In this document: one piece after another, positions 49,801 through 57,588 of the stretch
Layout: each line of letters opens with the position of its first letter
Position numbering within the stretch: the first letter of the stretch is position 1
Assembly (NCBI RefSeq): GCF_002884975.1
Contig: NZ_PJKB01000002.1
Location: 827,369-891,368 of the forward strand
Reading direction: 5' to 3'
DNA from: Akkermansia muciniphila
GTDB lineage: Bacteria; Verrucomicrobiota; Verrucomicrobiia; Verrucomicrobiales; Akkermansiaceae
Length of the DNA stretch: 64,000 nt
Notes under the pieces: generated by a model
What the model saw: only the letters and a program-made list of their open reading frames with translations
What the model was told of the DNA's origin: nothing
The model's database searches: none
Program-made: the position numbers and the translations under genes

Positions 49801-50304
49801 TTTATAAGGCAGTTTCTTAAGTTCTGACCAGGGTTCGCCGGATTGAATCCGGACCAGGCCGGTTCCGTTCCGCACCATCGACATCAGGCGGAATTTCTGT
49901 TCATCCGGCAGGACCGCAAAATCGACATTTGCCATGACCACCAGATCATAATCCTTTGCCAGTTTGGCATCCAGTTCCTGAAGTTTGTCGGCGGTGCTCA
50001 GCCCCGCGATCGGATTGCTGTAAATATCATCCGCTCCGATGCTATGTTCATTGGCTGTGAGAACCACTTCATACTTAAAGCCCGGGAAACGCTGGACCAG
50101 CTCAATGATCTCTCGCGAGGCCGTTTGCTGCATGATAAAAAGTATTTTCTTATGGGGAAGCTCTCCTTTTTCATCCCATGCGGCATGGGGCGTTTTCAGG
50201 GTCATTCCGGCCTCATTCATGTAAGTGCCGTCCAGTTTGCCGAATACGGGAGCAACAAGGCCCGCCAGCAGGATGCAGAGCAACAGTGGGAATGGTTTCA
50301 TCAA
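46894..50304 (-). CDS. Large exported GH42-like glycoside hydrolase
   Basis: 1136 residues with a signal peptide (KPFPLLLCILLAGLVAPVFG). Residues about 50-270 look like a ThuA/class I amidotransferase-type fold (KILFIMQQTASREII, DYDLVVMANVDFAVLP, GTGLVRIQSG). Beta-sandwich segments follow to about 440. A barrel near 450-780 carries NLGDENFYTYDAG (candidate acid/base Glu) and FSDFLREKYQTIENLNLEYD, a pattern known from GH42. RVGAEGSPPG is a candidate nucleophile strand. A trimerisation-type domain follows (NTLERLKNARLLFLCG, VKSGGTVLADANIA), then C-terminal beta-domains. The substrate is unknown; galactosides are only a guess. Confidence 0.75.
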   Translation of the reverse strand: MMKPFPLLLCILLAGLVAPVFGKLDGTYMNEAGMTLKTPHAAWDEKGELPHKKILFIMQQTASREIIELVQRFPGFKYEVVLTANEHSIGADDIYSNPIAGLSTADKLQELDAKLAKDYDLVVMANVDFAVLPDEQKFRLMSMVRNGTGLVRIQSGEPWSELKKLPYKKPYAQPLPRPEWVAGSNSLPGTRPKNFESRIFNAWQFGNGRIVEVDYGAGYRPGVGLTPYFNYTTDWFFLYETSQAFLAQVLYYASGIELPAFSVRQDNGKFAVTSPEKTVAEGRIRQPDNSVIRNSLDFTNLPAGRYTADVLVRRNGALVNFGAFPFTVESAFGDVSVETPRLVQDRGPFSVTLKLASPAQDGYSAKVELMDAPYRNVWFSKTLPLEAGKKELSFGLENYRMPTIGGYLRCTVYDARGNAAHAENPVIFPDYSLEDYLQLTWGQVGCTFNPAFGERIIDRLGWNVSLQFFTKGDIENALRNEKLCPYICRIGMEAGPNNETRVLRKLWSEQKENMEQLGTLNGDESFYHPLVRKLWSDDLRRQAEYLKDLSPVLYNLGDENFYTYDAGFGESDKQPFSDFLREKYQTIENLNLEYDASYSGFGEVPHLRLDAAKKAGNLVAYNDHREYIEKMYVDMHHFLAAEIKKVHPGARVGAEGSPPGNLEEMIKGLDFWGPYSGMQENEALRAFGADRVRTIWWGGYCSERSSYPYKLWEHLLQGAINGHAWFLINPALGETSHSGDLSEAEYLRQYMPYLDDLNYGLAQLLIKTPFPDTGILFYYSHTSNSAAQADSRCVKPDASMNPLLRYCYQRGLGFNFVSPNTLERLKNARLLFLCGASSLSDKECAAILDFVKSGGTVLADANIALLNENLKKRPRNPLSELFGNLTFDQAKELEIQPYESTSGALALAGEKAHAVHGNPGLQLRKAGKGNAILLNASLSVLENNSLPGSSLNTFLDQVVKNAGVRPLAVIPDFSDTLMVRPRQAGEFELLGALGQEKDLGKSFTAKLPEEKYIYECRKGLVGKSDKLVFKFSNAPFRCFALFDREQQPPVVTAPAQVAKGARALLKISGPANPRERAYRITVTAPDGREILHRSKTIYGKTEYPLDFAFNDLPGAYRITIEDAATGLNTQHEIEVK

Positions 50305-50326
50305 TGGATGGTCTTTCTTTTTTGAG

Positions 50327-51376
50327 TTAATTCAGGCTTTCTTCCAGGGCAATTTTCCATTTGAGCGCCCGGCAGCGCTCTTTCAGGACGTAAAGACGTC
50401 TTAATCCGCTGACCGTGGTTTTTTCTTTCTCCAGAACACGGCATTCAAGGTTGATCGCATCCAGTTCTTCCCGGTACTTTTTAAAAGCGGATTTCCCGCA
50501 GGCCCGTGCCAGTTCGGCTGATAGCTTTTCAATTTCCGCGAATTCATTGTTCTTCACCTGGCCGGGTTCCGTAAGGACACTTTTACCTTTATCTCGCAGG
50601 ATCAGGGTGTTGCCAGCCATGGCGCACCATGGCTCTTCCGTGGAACGCGACAGCAGGGCGGATATCTTTTCCGGCGAAACAGTGTCATTTGCTCCCTTGA
50701 AGTAAATATAGCCGAAGTTGCGCGGGCTTGAATATCCGCCCAGCACCGAACTGGTGGCTCCGGCAAAATTTCCGCCGGAGTAGGCATAACGGACATGGCA
50801 GAACATCCAGATATCGGACATTTCCGCTTTGGCGGGCAGGTCGCTCCAGGGGAAAAACGCTTCAATCGTCCAGCGGTCCTTGCCGGTGGAGGTCCGGGCG
50901 GTCCAGTCGGTGCCGCTCCAGTCATTCTGATAAACGGCGGCGTCCCGGCGGCGGAAATCGGCGCGCGTTCCGATGCAATTGACCTTGAAACAATGGTAGC
51001 TTATTCCATTGGCCCTGGCATCGAAAAAGATTTCGGCGCAGTCGTCGGTCCAGATGGCGGAGTTGTCAAAGTCAGTAATGATCTTCCGCAATTTTTCCGG
51101 GTGCTCCTCGAAGTTGATGATGCCCAGGTAAATTCCTTTCTCATCATACAGCATGCGGAATTCCGTCTTGAGTTTTTCCGGAATAGGTTCCGCGCAATTG
51201 TAAACATAATAATGACGGAATACGGCCGCTTTTTCCCAGGCTGGCTCGTTCAGGCTGCCGTCGATTACCGGAGCTTTTCCCTCAACCGGGCTGACGACAT
51301 AAAAGGAAAGCTCGCGGGGAGGGGCGGAGAATGCCAGTCCGCTGACCAGGCTCAATATAATGAAGCTTAATTTCAT
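50327..51376 (-). CDS. Exported CBM9-like carbohydrate-binding protein
   Basis: 349 residues. The signal peptide is MKLSFIILSLVSGLAFS. Residues about 35-230 match the CBM9/DOMON-like fold: VIDGSLNEPAWEKAAVF, LYDEKGIYLGIINFEE, IWTDDCAEIFFDA, CFKVNCIGTRAD, and RWTIEAFFPWSDL. The C-terminal third is helical and charged. It is the first gene of the operon and starts 22 nt before the GH42-like gene. As a free-standing CBM9-like protein it may hold substrate for the hydrolase. Confidence 0.85.
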   Translation of the reverse strand: MKLSFIILSLVSGLAFSAPPRELSFYVVSPVEGKAPVIDGSLNEPAWEKAAVFRHYYVYNCAEPIPEKLKTEFRMLYDEKGIYLGIINFEEHPEKLRKIITDFDNSAIWTDDCAEIFFDARANGISYHCFKVNCIGTRADFRRRDAAVYQNDWSGTDWTARTSTGKDRWTIEAFFPWSDLPAKAEMSDIWMFCHVRYAYSGGNFAGATSSVLGGYSSPRNFGYIYFKGANDTVSPEKISALLSRSTEEPWCAMAGNTLILRDKGKSVLTEPGQVKNNEFAEIEKLSAELARACGKSAFKKYREELDAINLECRVLEKEKTTVSGLRRLYVLKERCRALKWKIALEESLN

Positions 51377-51994
51377 CTCTTTAACATCCTTGAAATGCCG
51401 TTTCCTTATATATCATGACCCTATTGAACCGGGTACTATGCAAGCCGTCCCGGATGAATGCGGAGGGATAAGTGGCCGCGGCATCATGCCGGGAATGACC
51501 CAGCAACACATGCCGCGGCCATAAAATTCCATCAAAACACACGGTTGGACATATTCTTACTATACCCGTTTTTCGATTTCTTTCTTTCAGAAGAACCCGG
51601 AATAAAAATAGCGGTTCAAGTAAAAATAAAGCTGCAACCCACAAAATTGCTGAATATTTTACTCAGGAAGAAAACGATTTTTGTTTTTCTATTCATGCAG
51701 TATCATTACAACTCTTTAAGCCCTTCATTTTCCACGTACCCATAACATGGAAAGGACACGGATTTCCACGATCTTTTAATCGGTATCCGATGGCTGTTGG
51801 AGATTTTTGACCATGCCGTAAGAGTGAGCTGGCCGCATGGGTGAATCCCCCGGCATCTTCCTGAGCTTCAGGATTCGTACGTGCAGCGTCCCGTCATTCA
51901 AATTCCACTTCTTTTTGTAAGCTCCCTGTTTATGCCAATTGCCGCAAGGGCGCGCGGCGCTCCATGAGCGTGTTTGGAGAAGATGCGGGGGAAT
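51377..51994. other. 618-nt AT-richer gene-free region upstream of the accessory operon
   Basis: It contains the inverted repeat at 51473-51521 and AT-rich TATATA-like sequence just before the CBM9-like gene (about 51412-51417 on the plus strand). A low-complexity AT-rich stretch runs roughly 51560-51780. I see no gene. The composition resembles the operon more than the pckA side. Confidence 0.5.
51473..51521. promoter_or_regulatory. Perfect 12-bp inverted repeat upstream of the accessory operon
   Basis: TGGCCGCGGCAT (51473-51484) and ATGCCGCGGCCA (51510-51521) are spaced by 25 nt. It lies about 100 nt upstream of the CBM9-like start, a usual place for an operator or DNA-looping pair. An RNA hairpin is also possible. 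Confidence 0.5.
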
Positions 51995-52028
51995 AAAAAA
52001 GAGGCTGTCCCGCGGATGGGACAGCCTC
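51995..52028 (-). terminator. Intrinsic terminator of pckA
   Basis: GAGGCTGTCCC (52001-52011), six bases, GGGACAGCCTC (52018-52028), then TTTTTT on the minus strand (A run 51995-52000). It lies about 35 nt after the pckA stop. Confidence 0.93.
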
Positions 52029-52062
52029 TGCTGTTGAGTTGACGCTCAGTCAGGAGTTCCGC

Positions 52063-53889
52063 TTAGGAGAAGCTCTTGATGAGGATCTGGCGCTGTTCTT
52101 CCAGTTCGGCCGGGAGCTTTTTGCCCACCTTGTCGAACAGTTCGGTCTGGCTTTCCAGTTCAGCTTTCCATTCGCTCGGGTTGAGAGCCATGTTGGCGTT
52201 GAACTGTTCTTCGCTGTAGTCGATGCCGGTCTTGTCCAGTTCGTCGTAGGTTGGGGAGACGCCCAGCACGGTCTTCTGGCCTTCAGCCTTGCCCTTGGCG
52301 CGGCGGAGGATCCAGTCGAGGACGCGCATGTTGTCGCCAAAGCCCGGCCAGATGAAGTTGCCGTCCTTGTCCTTGCGGAACCAGTTCACGTTGAAGATCA
52401 GCGGAGGATTGGCAACGGTCTTGCCCATGTCCAGCCAATGCTGCCAGTAGTCGCCCACGTTGTAGCCGATGAAGGGAAGCATGGCCATCGGGTCGCGGCG
52501 GACCTGGCCGATGTTGCCGAAGGCGGCGGCGGTCATTTCGGAACCCATCGTAGCGCCGACGTATACGCCGTGCGTCCAGTCGCGGGACTGGAAGACGAGG
52601 GGCATGGTGGTGGCGCGGCGGCCGCCGAACAGGATAGCGGAAAGGGAAACGCCTTCCGGGTTCTGCCATTCGGGGTCGATCGTCGGGCACTGGGCGGCGG
52701 GAGCGGTGAAGCGGGCGTTCGGGTGAGCGCACTTGCGGCCGCAGTCCGGGGTCCAGTCATTGCCCTGCCAGTCGATGGCGTGGGCGGGAGCGGGGCCGTC
52801 CATGCCTTCCCACCAGACGTCGCCGTCGTCGGTCAGGCCGACGTTGGTGAAGATGACGTTTTCCTTGATGGTGTCCATGGCGATCGGGTTCGTCTTGTAG
52901 GACGTGCCGGGAGCCACGCCGAAGTAGCCGTTTTCCGGGTTGATGGCGTGGAAGGTGCCGTCTTCATGGGGCCAGATCCAGGCGATGTCGTCACCGATGA
53001 TGGAGGTCTTCCAGCCGGCTTCACGGTAGGAGGCGGGGGGAACGAGCATGGCCAGGTTGGTCTTGCCGCAGGCGGACGGGAATGCGCCGCCGACATAAGC
53101 CTTCGTGCCGTCCGGGGATTCAATGCCCAGGAGGAGCATGTGTTCAGCCATCCACTTGTTCTTGCGGGCGATGGCGGAGGCGATGCGCAGGGCCAGGCAC
53201 TTCTTGCCGAGCAGGGCGTTGCCGCCGTAACCGGAACCGAAGGACCAGATTTCTTCCGTTTCCGGGAAGTGGCAGATGTATTTTTCTTCGTTGCAGGGCC
53301 ACGGCACGTCGATCTGGCCGTCTGCAAGCGGGGCTCCCACGGTGTGGAGGCAGGGAACGAAGGTTCCGTAGCCGTCGCGCTTGGGGTTGCCGCCGCCCTT
53401 GACTTCGTCTTCCAGGCGCTTGAGAACTTGTTCGCCCATCTTGGTCATGATGCGCATGTTGACCACGACGTAGGGGGAGTCCGTGATTTCAATGCCGATC
53501 TTGGCCAGGGGGGAGTCCAGGGGACCCATGCAGAAGGGAATCACGTACATGGTACGGCCCTTCATGCAGCCCTTGAAGAAGCCCTTCAGCTTGGTCTTCA
53601 TTTCAACGGGATCAGCCCAGTGGTTGGTCGGGCCGGCGTCTTCTTCCTTCTCGCTGCAGATGAACGTGCGGTCTTCCACACGGGCCACATCGGAGGGGGT
53701 GGAACGGGCGAGGAAGCATCCAGGGCGCTTCTCGGGGTTCAGTTTGATAAAGGTGCCCTTTTCTACCATCATGTTGCAAAGCTCATCATTTTCTTCCTGA
53801 GAGCCGTTGCACCAATAGATGGAGTCGGGTTGGCAAAGCTGGGCGATTTCTTCGACCCACTTCTTAGCTGCTTCGTGAGTGGTACTCAT
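52063..53889 (-). CDS. pckG: Phosphoenolpyruvate carboxykinase (GTP)
   Basis: 608 residues from ATG 53889 ([15 protein letters not shown]). It interconverts oxaloacetate and PEP with GTP. Family blocks are [17 protein letters not shown], the phosphate loop [16 protein letters not shown] with its Cys, [20 protein letters not shown], and FLGGRR-type residues ([14 protein letters not shown]). The [21 protein letters not shown] block follows. The GTP form, not the ATP form, fits the length. The reading frame happens to continue upstream to 54738 but that part is antisense to the amidase gene. Confidence 0.96.
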   Translation of the reverse strand: MSTTHEAAKKWVEEIAQLCQPDSIYWCNGSQEENDELCNMMVEKGTFIKLNPEKRPGCFLARSTPSDVARVEDRTFICSEKEEDAGPTNHWADPVEMKTKLKGFFKGCMKGRTMYVIPFCMGPLDSPLAKIGIEITDSPYVVVNMRIMTKMGEQVLKRLEDEVKGGGNPKRDGYGTFVPCLHTVGAPLADGQIDVPWPCNEEKYICHFPETEEIWSFGSGYGGNALLGKKCLALRIASAIARKNKWMAEHMLLLGIESPDGTKAYVGGAFPSACGKTNLAMLVPPASYREAGWKTSIIGDDIAWIWPHEDGTFHAINPENGYFGVAPGTSYKTNPIAMDTIKENVIFTNVGLTDDGDVWWEGMDGPAPAHAIDWQGNDWTPDCGRKCAHPNARFTAPAAQCPTIDPEWQNPEGVSLSAILFGGRRATTMPLVFQSRDWTHGVYVGATMGSEMTAAAFGNIGQVRRDPMAMLPFIGYNVGDYWQHWLDMGKTVANPPLIFNVNWFRKDKDGNFIWPGFGDNMRVLDWILRRAKGKAEGQKTVLGVSPTYDELDKTGIDYSEEQFNANMALNPSEWKAELESQTELFDKVGKKLPAELEEQRQILIKSFS

Positions 53890-54141
53890 GGTGCAAATAG
53901 TGTATGCACGGAAATGGCCGTTGGCAAGTCTCCCGTGCGGCTTTTTATGGGGCCGTTTTGTTGCTCCGGGAGGGGAAACCCGGTGCAGGGGAAGGCGTTG
54001 TCCGGAATACGGGGCGCTCCGGGCGGGAGCGTTCCCGGGGCGCTGTTTTTTCCCTGTTGTTGTGTTCCCGGAAGAAGAAAAAAGCCTGTTTTGACTGGAA
54101 ATCTGCTTGCCAGCCCGCGCGCTATAGTCTAGGGAAGAATC

Positions 54142-54813
54142 ATGAATGTTAGAAAGTTGATGGCAAATGCGGTGTTTCTGGTGCTGCCGGCCCTGCTGGC
54201 GGCATGTTCGGATGCCTCCCGCCCGCCCGCCGTCAGCTTCAAGATTCAGAACGCCCCCCCCGTGCCGCGCACCATGTCCCAGATGTCCCGGGAGGTGCAT
54301 ATCAGCCGTGATTTCATGTCCCCGCGTTCCCGCCCGCGCCGTGCGGCCCATTCCATGCGCCCGCGCTTTATCACCATCCACAGCACGGCCAACCCCACGG
54401 GAGACGCCGCGGCGCACGCCCGGGCGCTGAAAAGGGGTGCCATGGGCTCCCTGAACTGGCATTTTACGGTGGACCAGTACCGGGCCATCCAGCATATTCC
54501 TCTGAATGAGACGGGGCGGCATGCGGACCGCGGCGGCCCCGGAGACATGTATTCCATCGGGATTGAGATGGGGGAGGTAAGAAGCCACAACCCTATCGTC
54601 ACCTGGAACCGCTCCGCCAAGCTGACGGCGGTGCTGATGAAGCAGTACAACATCCCCCTCCGCAATGTGGTGCCCCATTATTACTGGACGGGCAAGAACT
54701 GCCCGGCCCCGCTGCTGACCAACGGCCGCCCGGGGCATAAGTGGAGCTGGTTCGTCTCCCGCGTGGATTATTACAGGCGCTGCCTAGAAACCCGTCCCGC
54801 CGCGGCGCTCTGA
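54142..54813 (+). CDS. N-acetylmuramoyl-L-alanine amidase, amidase_2 fold, lipoprotein
   Basis: 223 residues. The signal peptide ends in a lipobox L-L-A-A-C near residue 22, so it is membrane-anchored outside the cytoplasm. The zinc site is His in [10 protein letters not shown] and the later [14 protein letters not shown] segment (His and Cys with the catalytic Lys between). [22 protein letters not shown] is the usual central block. It cleaves the amide between MurNAc and the stem peptide. It ends 13 nt before recG. Confidence 0.9.
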   Translation: MNVRKLMANAVFLVLPALLAACSDASRPPAVSFKIQNAPPVPRTMSQMSREVHISRDFMSPRSRPRRAAHSMRPRFITIHSTANPTGDAAAHARALKRGAMGSLNWHFTVDQYRAIQHIPLNETGRHADRGGPGDMYSIGIEMGEVRSHNPIVTWNRSAKLTAVLMKQYNIPLRNVVPHYYWTGKNCPAPLLTNGRPGHKWSWFVSRVDYYRRCLETRPAAAL

Positions 54814-54826
54814 CGGAGGCGCGCGC

Positions 54827-56926
54827 ATGATGCGATCTGCGAGGAATACGCCTGGAGCCATGGCCGGAGAGCTGCTTTTAACGTCTCCCCTGGAGGAGTG
54901 CGCCTTCATCCGTCCCAGGGAGCTGGCGGCCATGCAGGCTGCGGGAATGGCCACGGTGCGGGATTTGCTGTTCACGCTGCCGCGCAGGTATGAGGACCGC
55001 CGCATGTTTGACCGTTATGATTCCCTGTCTTCCGGCGCTCCCGTCTGCCTGAGGGGCCGGGTGGTGGACGTAGGCTGGAAAGGCTGGGGTGGAAAGGGCG
55101 GCAAGGGCCGCGGACGGTATGTGGAAGCCGTGCTGGAGGATGAGCAATCCCTGGGGCGCGCCCGTTTTTCCTGCCTGTGGTTCAGCATGCCGGGCGTGGC
55201 CAGGATGCTGTGCGCCGGGCAGGAGATGATCGTGTACGGCCGCATGAAGCTGTACGGGAAAAAGCTGAGCATCGTCCACCCGGATTTTGAACTCATCCGG
55301 GAGGGTGATGACCAGTCCATTCATTTGAACCGCATTGTTCCCGTATACAGCGGCCGCATGGGGATTGCCGTGCGGAGGCTGCGGGAAATCGTGTGGGAGG
55401 CGCTGGCCCGGCTTTCCCCGGCTCCGGAACCGGAGATTTACGAGTTTGTGCCGGACATTCCGTGCAAGACGGCGCTGAAGGACCTTCATTTTCCGGAATC
55501 CGTGGAGGCGCGGGACCGGACCAGAAGGCGCTTTGCGCTGGAGGAATGCCTGGCCCAGCAGTTGAACGTGGCATACCGTAGGCGGCGCGCGGAGGCGGTG
55601 CCCGGCATGCAGACCGCGGGTTCCAGCCATCTGGTGAAGGACCTGGCGGATTCCCTGCCGTTTGAGCTGACGGAAGCGCAGAAGCGCTGCGTGAGGGAGA
55701 TTTACCGGGACATGAAGGCTCCCCGTTCCATGAACCGCCTGCTGCAGGGGGATGTGGGGTCCGGAAAGACGCTGGTGGCCCTGTGCGCGATGCTGCTGGC
55801 CGTGGAACACGGATATTCCGCCGTAATGATGGCCCCCACCCAGATTCTGGCGGAGCAGCATTACTTGAAGTTCCGGCAGATGCTGGACAAGCTGGACGTT
55901 CCCGTGTCCCTAGTGACGGCGGACAGGAAGGAGGAATCCCACGTATCCTTCGGAAAGCAGGGGGGGATTGTGGTAGGAACGCACGCGCTGCTGTACGGGA
56001 AGAACGTTCCGGAACGCGTGGGGCTGGTCGTGATAGACGAACAGCACAAATTCGGCGTGAACCAGCGGGAAAAGCTGATTGACCGGAAAGAGCGGCCGGA
56101 CGTGCTGGTGATGACCGCCACTCCCATTCCGCGCACGCTGACGCTGACCTTTTACGGGGATCTGGACGTCTCCATCCTGGACGGCGTTCCCGGGGGCCGC
56201 GGCCCCGTGGTGACGGCCATCCGCACGGAAAAGGATAAGGAGAAGGTGGTGGCGTTCGTCCGGAGCCAGCTGGAGGAGGGACGGCAGATTTACGTGGTTT
56301 CCCCCCTCATTGACGGGGAGGAATCCCGGAAGGGCAGGGCCGTGACAAAGGAGCTGGACGAATGGAAGGCGCTTCTGCCCCGGGTGGATGTGGGGCTGCT
56401 GCACGGCAGGATGTCCTCCGAGGAAAAGGAGGCAGTCATGAAGGATTTCCGCGCCAACCGCATCAGCGTGCTGGTAGCCACCACGGTGGTGGAGGTGGGG
56501 GTGGATGTGCCGAACGCTACGGTCATGATTATCAATAATGCGGAGAGTTTCGGGCTTTCCCAGCTTCACCAGCTCCGCGGGCGCATAGGCCGTGGGGGGC
56601 ACAAGTCCTACTGCATTCTGATGACGGAGACCCGTCCGGAGGATGAACAATGGGAGAAGCTGCATATTGTGGAGACCACGGCCAATGGTTTTGACCTGGC
56701 GGAACAGGATTTGAAGCTCCGTGGTCCCGGAGACGTGCTGGGAACTTCCCAGAGCGGCCTGAAGGGCGTGCGATTTGAGGAATGGCTGCTGGACGCGCGC
56801 CTGATCCACCGCGGGAGGGAATTGGCGGAGGCCATTCTGGAGGAAGACCCCGATCTGGAGTCCGCCAAGTACCGCCCGCTCCGTTTTTTGCTGGAAAACG
56901 GGGAGGAAAGGCGTGTGACGGGATAA
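54827..56926 (+). CDS. recG: ATP-dependent DNA helicase RecG
   Basis: 699 residues. The N-terminal wedge (OB fold, about residues 60-180: GAPVCLRGRVVDVGW, LSIVHPDFELI) is followed by the helicase core. Walker A is LLQGDVGSGKTLVAL, motif II is VVIDEQHKFGV, motif III is TATPIPRTL, and the C-terminal motifs are VATTVVEVGVDVPNATVM and QLRGRIGRG. RecG reverses stalled forks and branch-migrates junctions. The start could be either of two adjacent ATGs. It is probably co-transcribed with the amidase gene. Confidence 0.96.
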   Translation: MMRSARNTPGAMAGELLLTSPLEECAFIRPRELAAMQAAGMATVRDLLFTLPRRYEDRRMFDRYDSLSSGAPVCLRGRVVDVGWKGWGGKGGKGRGRYVEAVLEDEQSLGRARFSCLWFSMPGVARMLCAGQEMIVYGRMKLYGKKLSIVHPDFELIREGDDQSIHLNRIVPVYSGRMGIAVRRLREIVWEALARLSPAPEPEIYEFVPDIPCKTALKDLHFPESVEARDRTRRRFALEECLAQQLNVAYRRRRAEAVPGMQTAGSSHLVKDLADSLPFELTEAQKRCVREIYRDMKAPRSMNRLLQGDVGSGKTLVALCAMLLAVEHGYSAVMMAPTQILAEQHYLKFRQMLDKLDVPVSLVTADRKEESHVSFGKQGGIVVGTHALLYGKNVPERVGLVVIDEQHKFGVNQREKLIDRKERPDVLVMTATPIPRTLTLTFYGDLDVSILDGVPGGRGPVVTAIRTEKDKEKVVAFVRSQLEEGRQIYVVSPLIDGEESRKGRAVTKELDEWKALLPRVDVGLLHGRMSSEEKEAVMKDFRANRISVLVATTVVEVGVDVPNATVMIINNAESFGLSQLHQLRGRIGRGGHKSYCILMTETRPEDEQWEKLHIVETTANGFDLAEQDLKLRGPGDVLGTSQSGLKGVRFEEWLLDARLIHRGRELAEAILEEDPDLESAKYRPLRFLLENGEERRVTG

Positions 56927-56944
56927 TATTGTCTGCCTGTGGCG

Positions 56945-56959
56945 TGCTGACAGTCAGCA
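56945..56959. promoter_or_regulatory. 15-bp perfect palindrome upstream of the small exported protein
   Basis: TGCTGAC-A-GTCAGCA, about 105 nt before the ATG at 57065. It may be an operator or chance. Confidence 0.35.
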
Positions 56960-57064
56960 GTTAGGGGATGTATGACAGATACGGAGTGCAACGGATTCCG
57001 TCTTGGAATGAATCTAAAGAGGCAAAGAGGATGACTCCTCTTTAACCCGAACACCGATAAAACA

Positions 57065-57508
57065 ATGATTCAAACGTACCAAATACTCCCCGTGGTGGCC
57101 ATCGTATGCTCCGCCTCCGCCATTGCTCAGAACGCTGCCGATCCCGTGCAGATGGTTAAGCAAAATATCGACCTCATTTCATCCGCCAACAAGGTTCTGG
57201 ATGACGTGAAGGACAATGCGGCGGTTGACATCGCCATCAAGCAGATCAATGCCCTGACCGAACAGGCCAAGCAGCTGGACAAGGCCATGGAAAAAATGAA
57301 GCTTAATTCCGAACAGGCCATCAAAATCACCAAGATGAACGGTGACGCCCAGGATACCATCGTGAATATGCTGGAAAATTGCGAACGCATTCAGAAGGAC
57401 AAGCTCATGACGCCCGCCCTGCTCAAGGCCGTGAACAACTTCGCTGACGCCGCCAACATTGAAGTGGTGGAAACGATTACGTCTGTGGAACAAATTGTGG
57501 AAGACTAA
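57065..57508 (+). CDS. Small exported helical protein of unknown function
   Basis: 147 residues. The signal peptide (MIQTYQILPVVAIVCSASAIAQ) likely cuts after A-I-A. The mature part is almost entirely helical and charged, with heptad-like spacing (DIAIKQINALTEQAKQLDKAMEKMK, SEQAIKITKM), suggesting a coiled coil. A single Cys sits in ENCERI. Codons are biased to C-ending ones, like ilvC and purH, which suggests good expression. No family recognised. A terminator follows. Confidence 0.75.
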   Translation: MIQTYQILPVVAIVCSASAIAQNAADPVQMVKQNIDLISSANKVLDDVKDNAAVDIAIKQINALTEQAKQLDKAMEKMKLNSEQAIKITKMNGDAQDTIVNMLENCERIQKDKLMTPALLKAVNNFADAANIEVVETITSVEQIVED

Positions 57509-57538
57509 GTGACCAGTTTGTAAAGACCTTTAACTGGT

Positions 57539-57566
57539 AAGGCCGCCCTTGGAAAAGGACGGCCTT
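57539..57566. terminator. Terminator hairpin between convergent genes
   Basis: AAGGCCGCCCTT (57539-57550), GGAA, AAGGACGGCCTT (57555-57566), with one C-A mismatch. A weak T-rich run follows to the right. It could serve both flanking genes. Confidence 0.65.
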
Positions 57567-57588
57567 ATTCTTTGGCGGAAAAGATGTT

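Noticed and set aside
52039-54132. A 697-codon plus-strand frame over pckA
   Set aside because: Shadow of a GC-biased, highly expressed gene; no domain is visible.
53890-54738. Upstream continuation of the PEP carboxykinase reading frame for about 280 codons
   Set aside because: It is antisense to the amidase gene, shows no similarity to the PEPCK family, and the ATG at 53889 gives the usual length.
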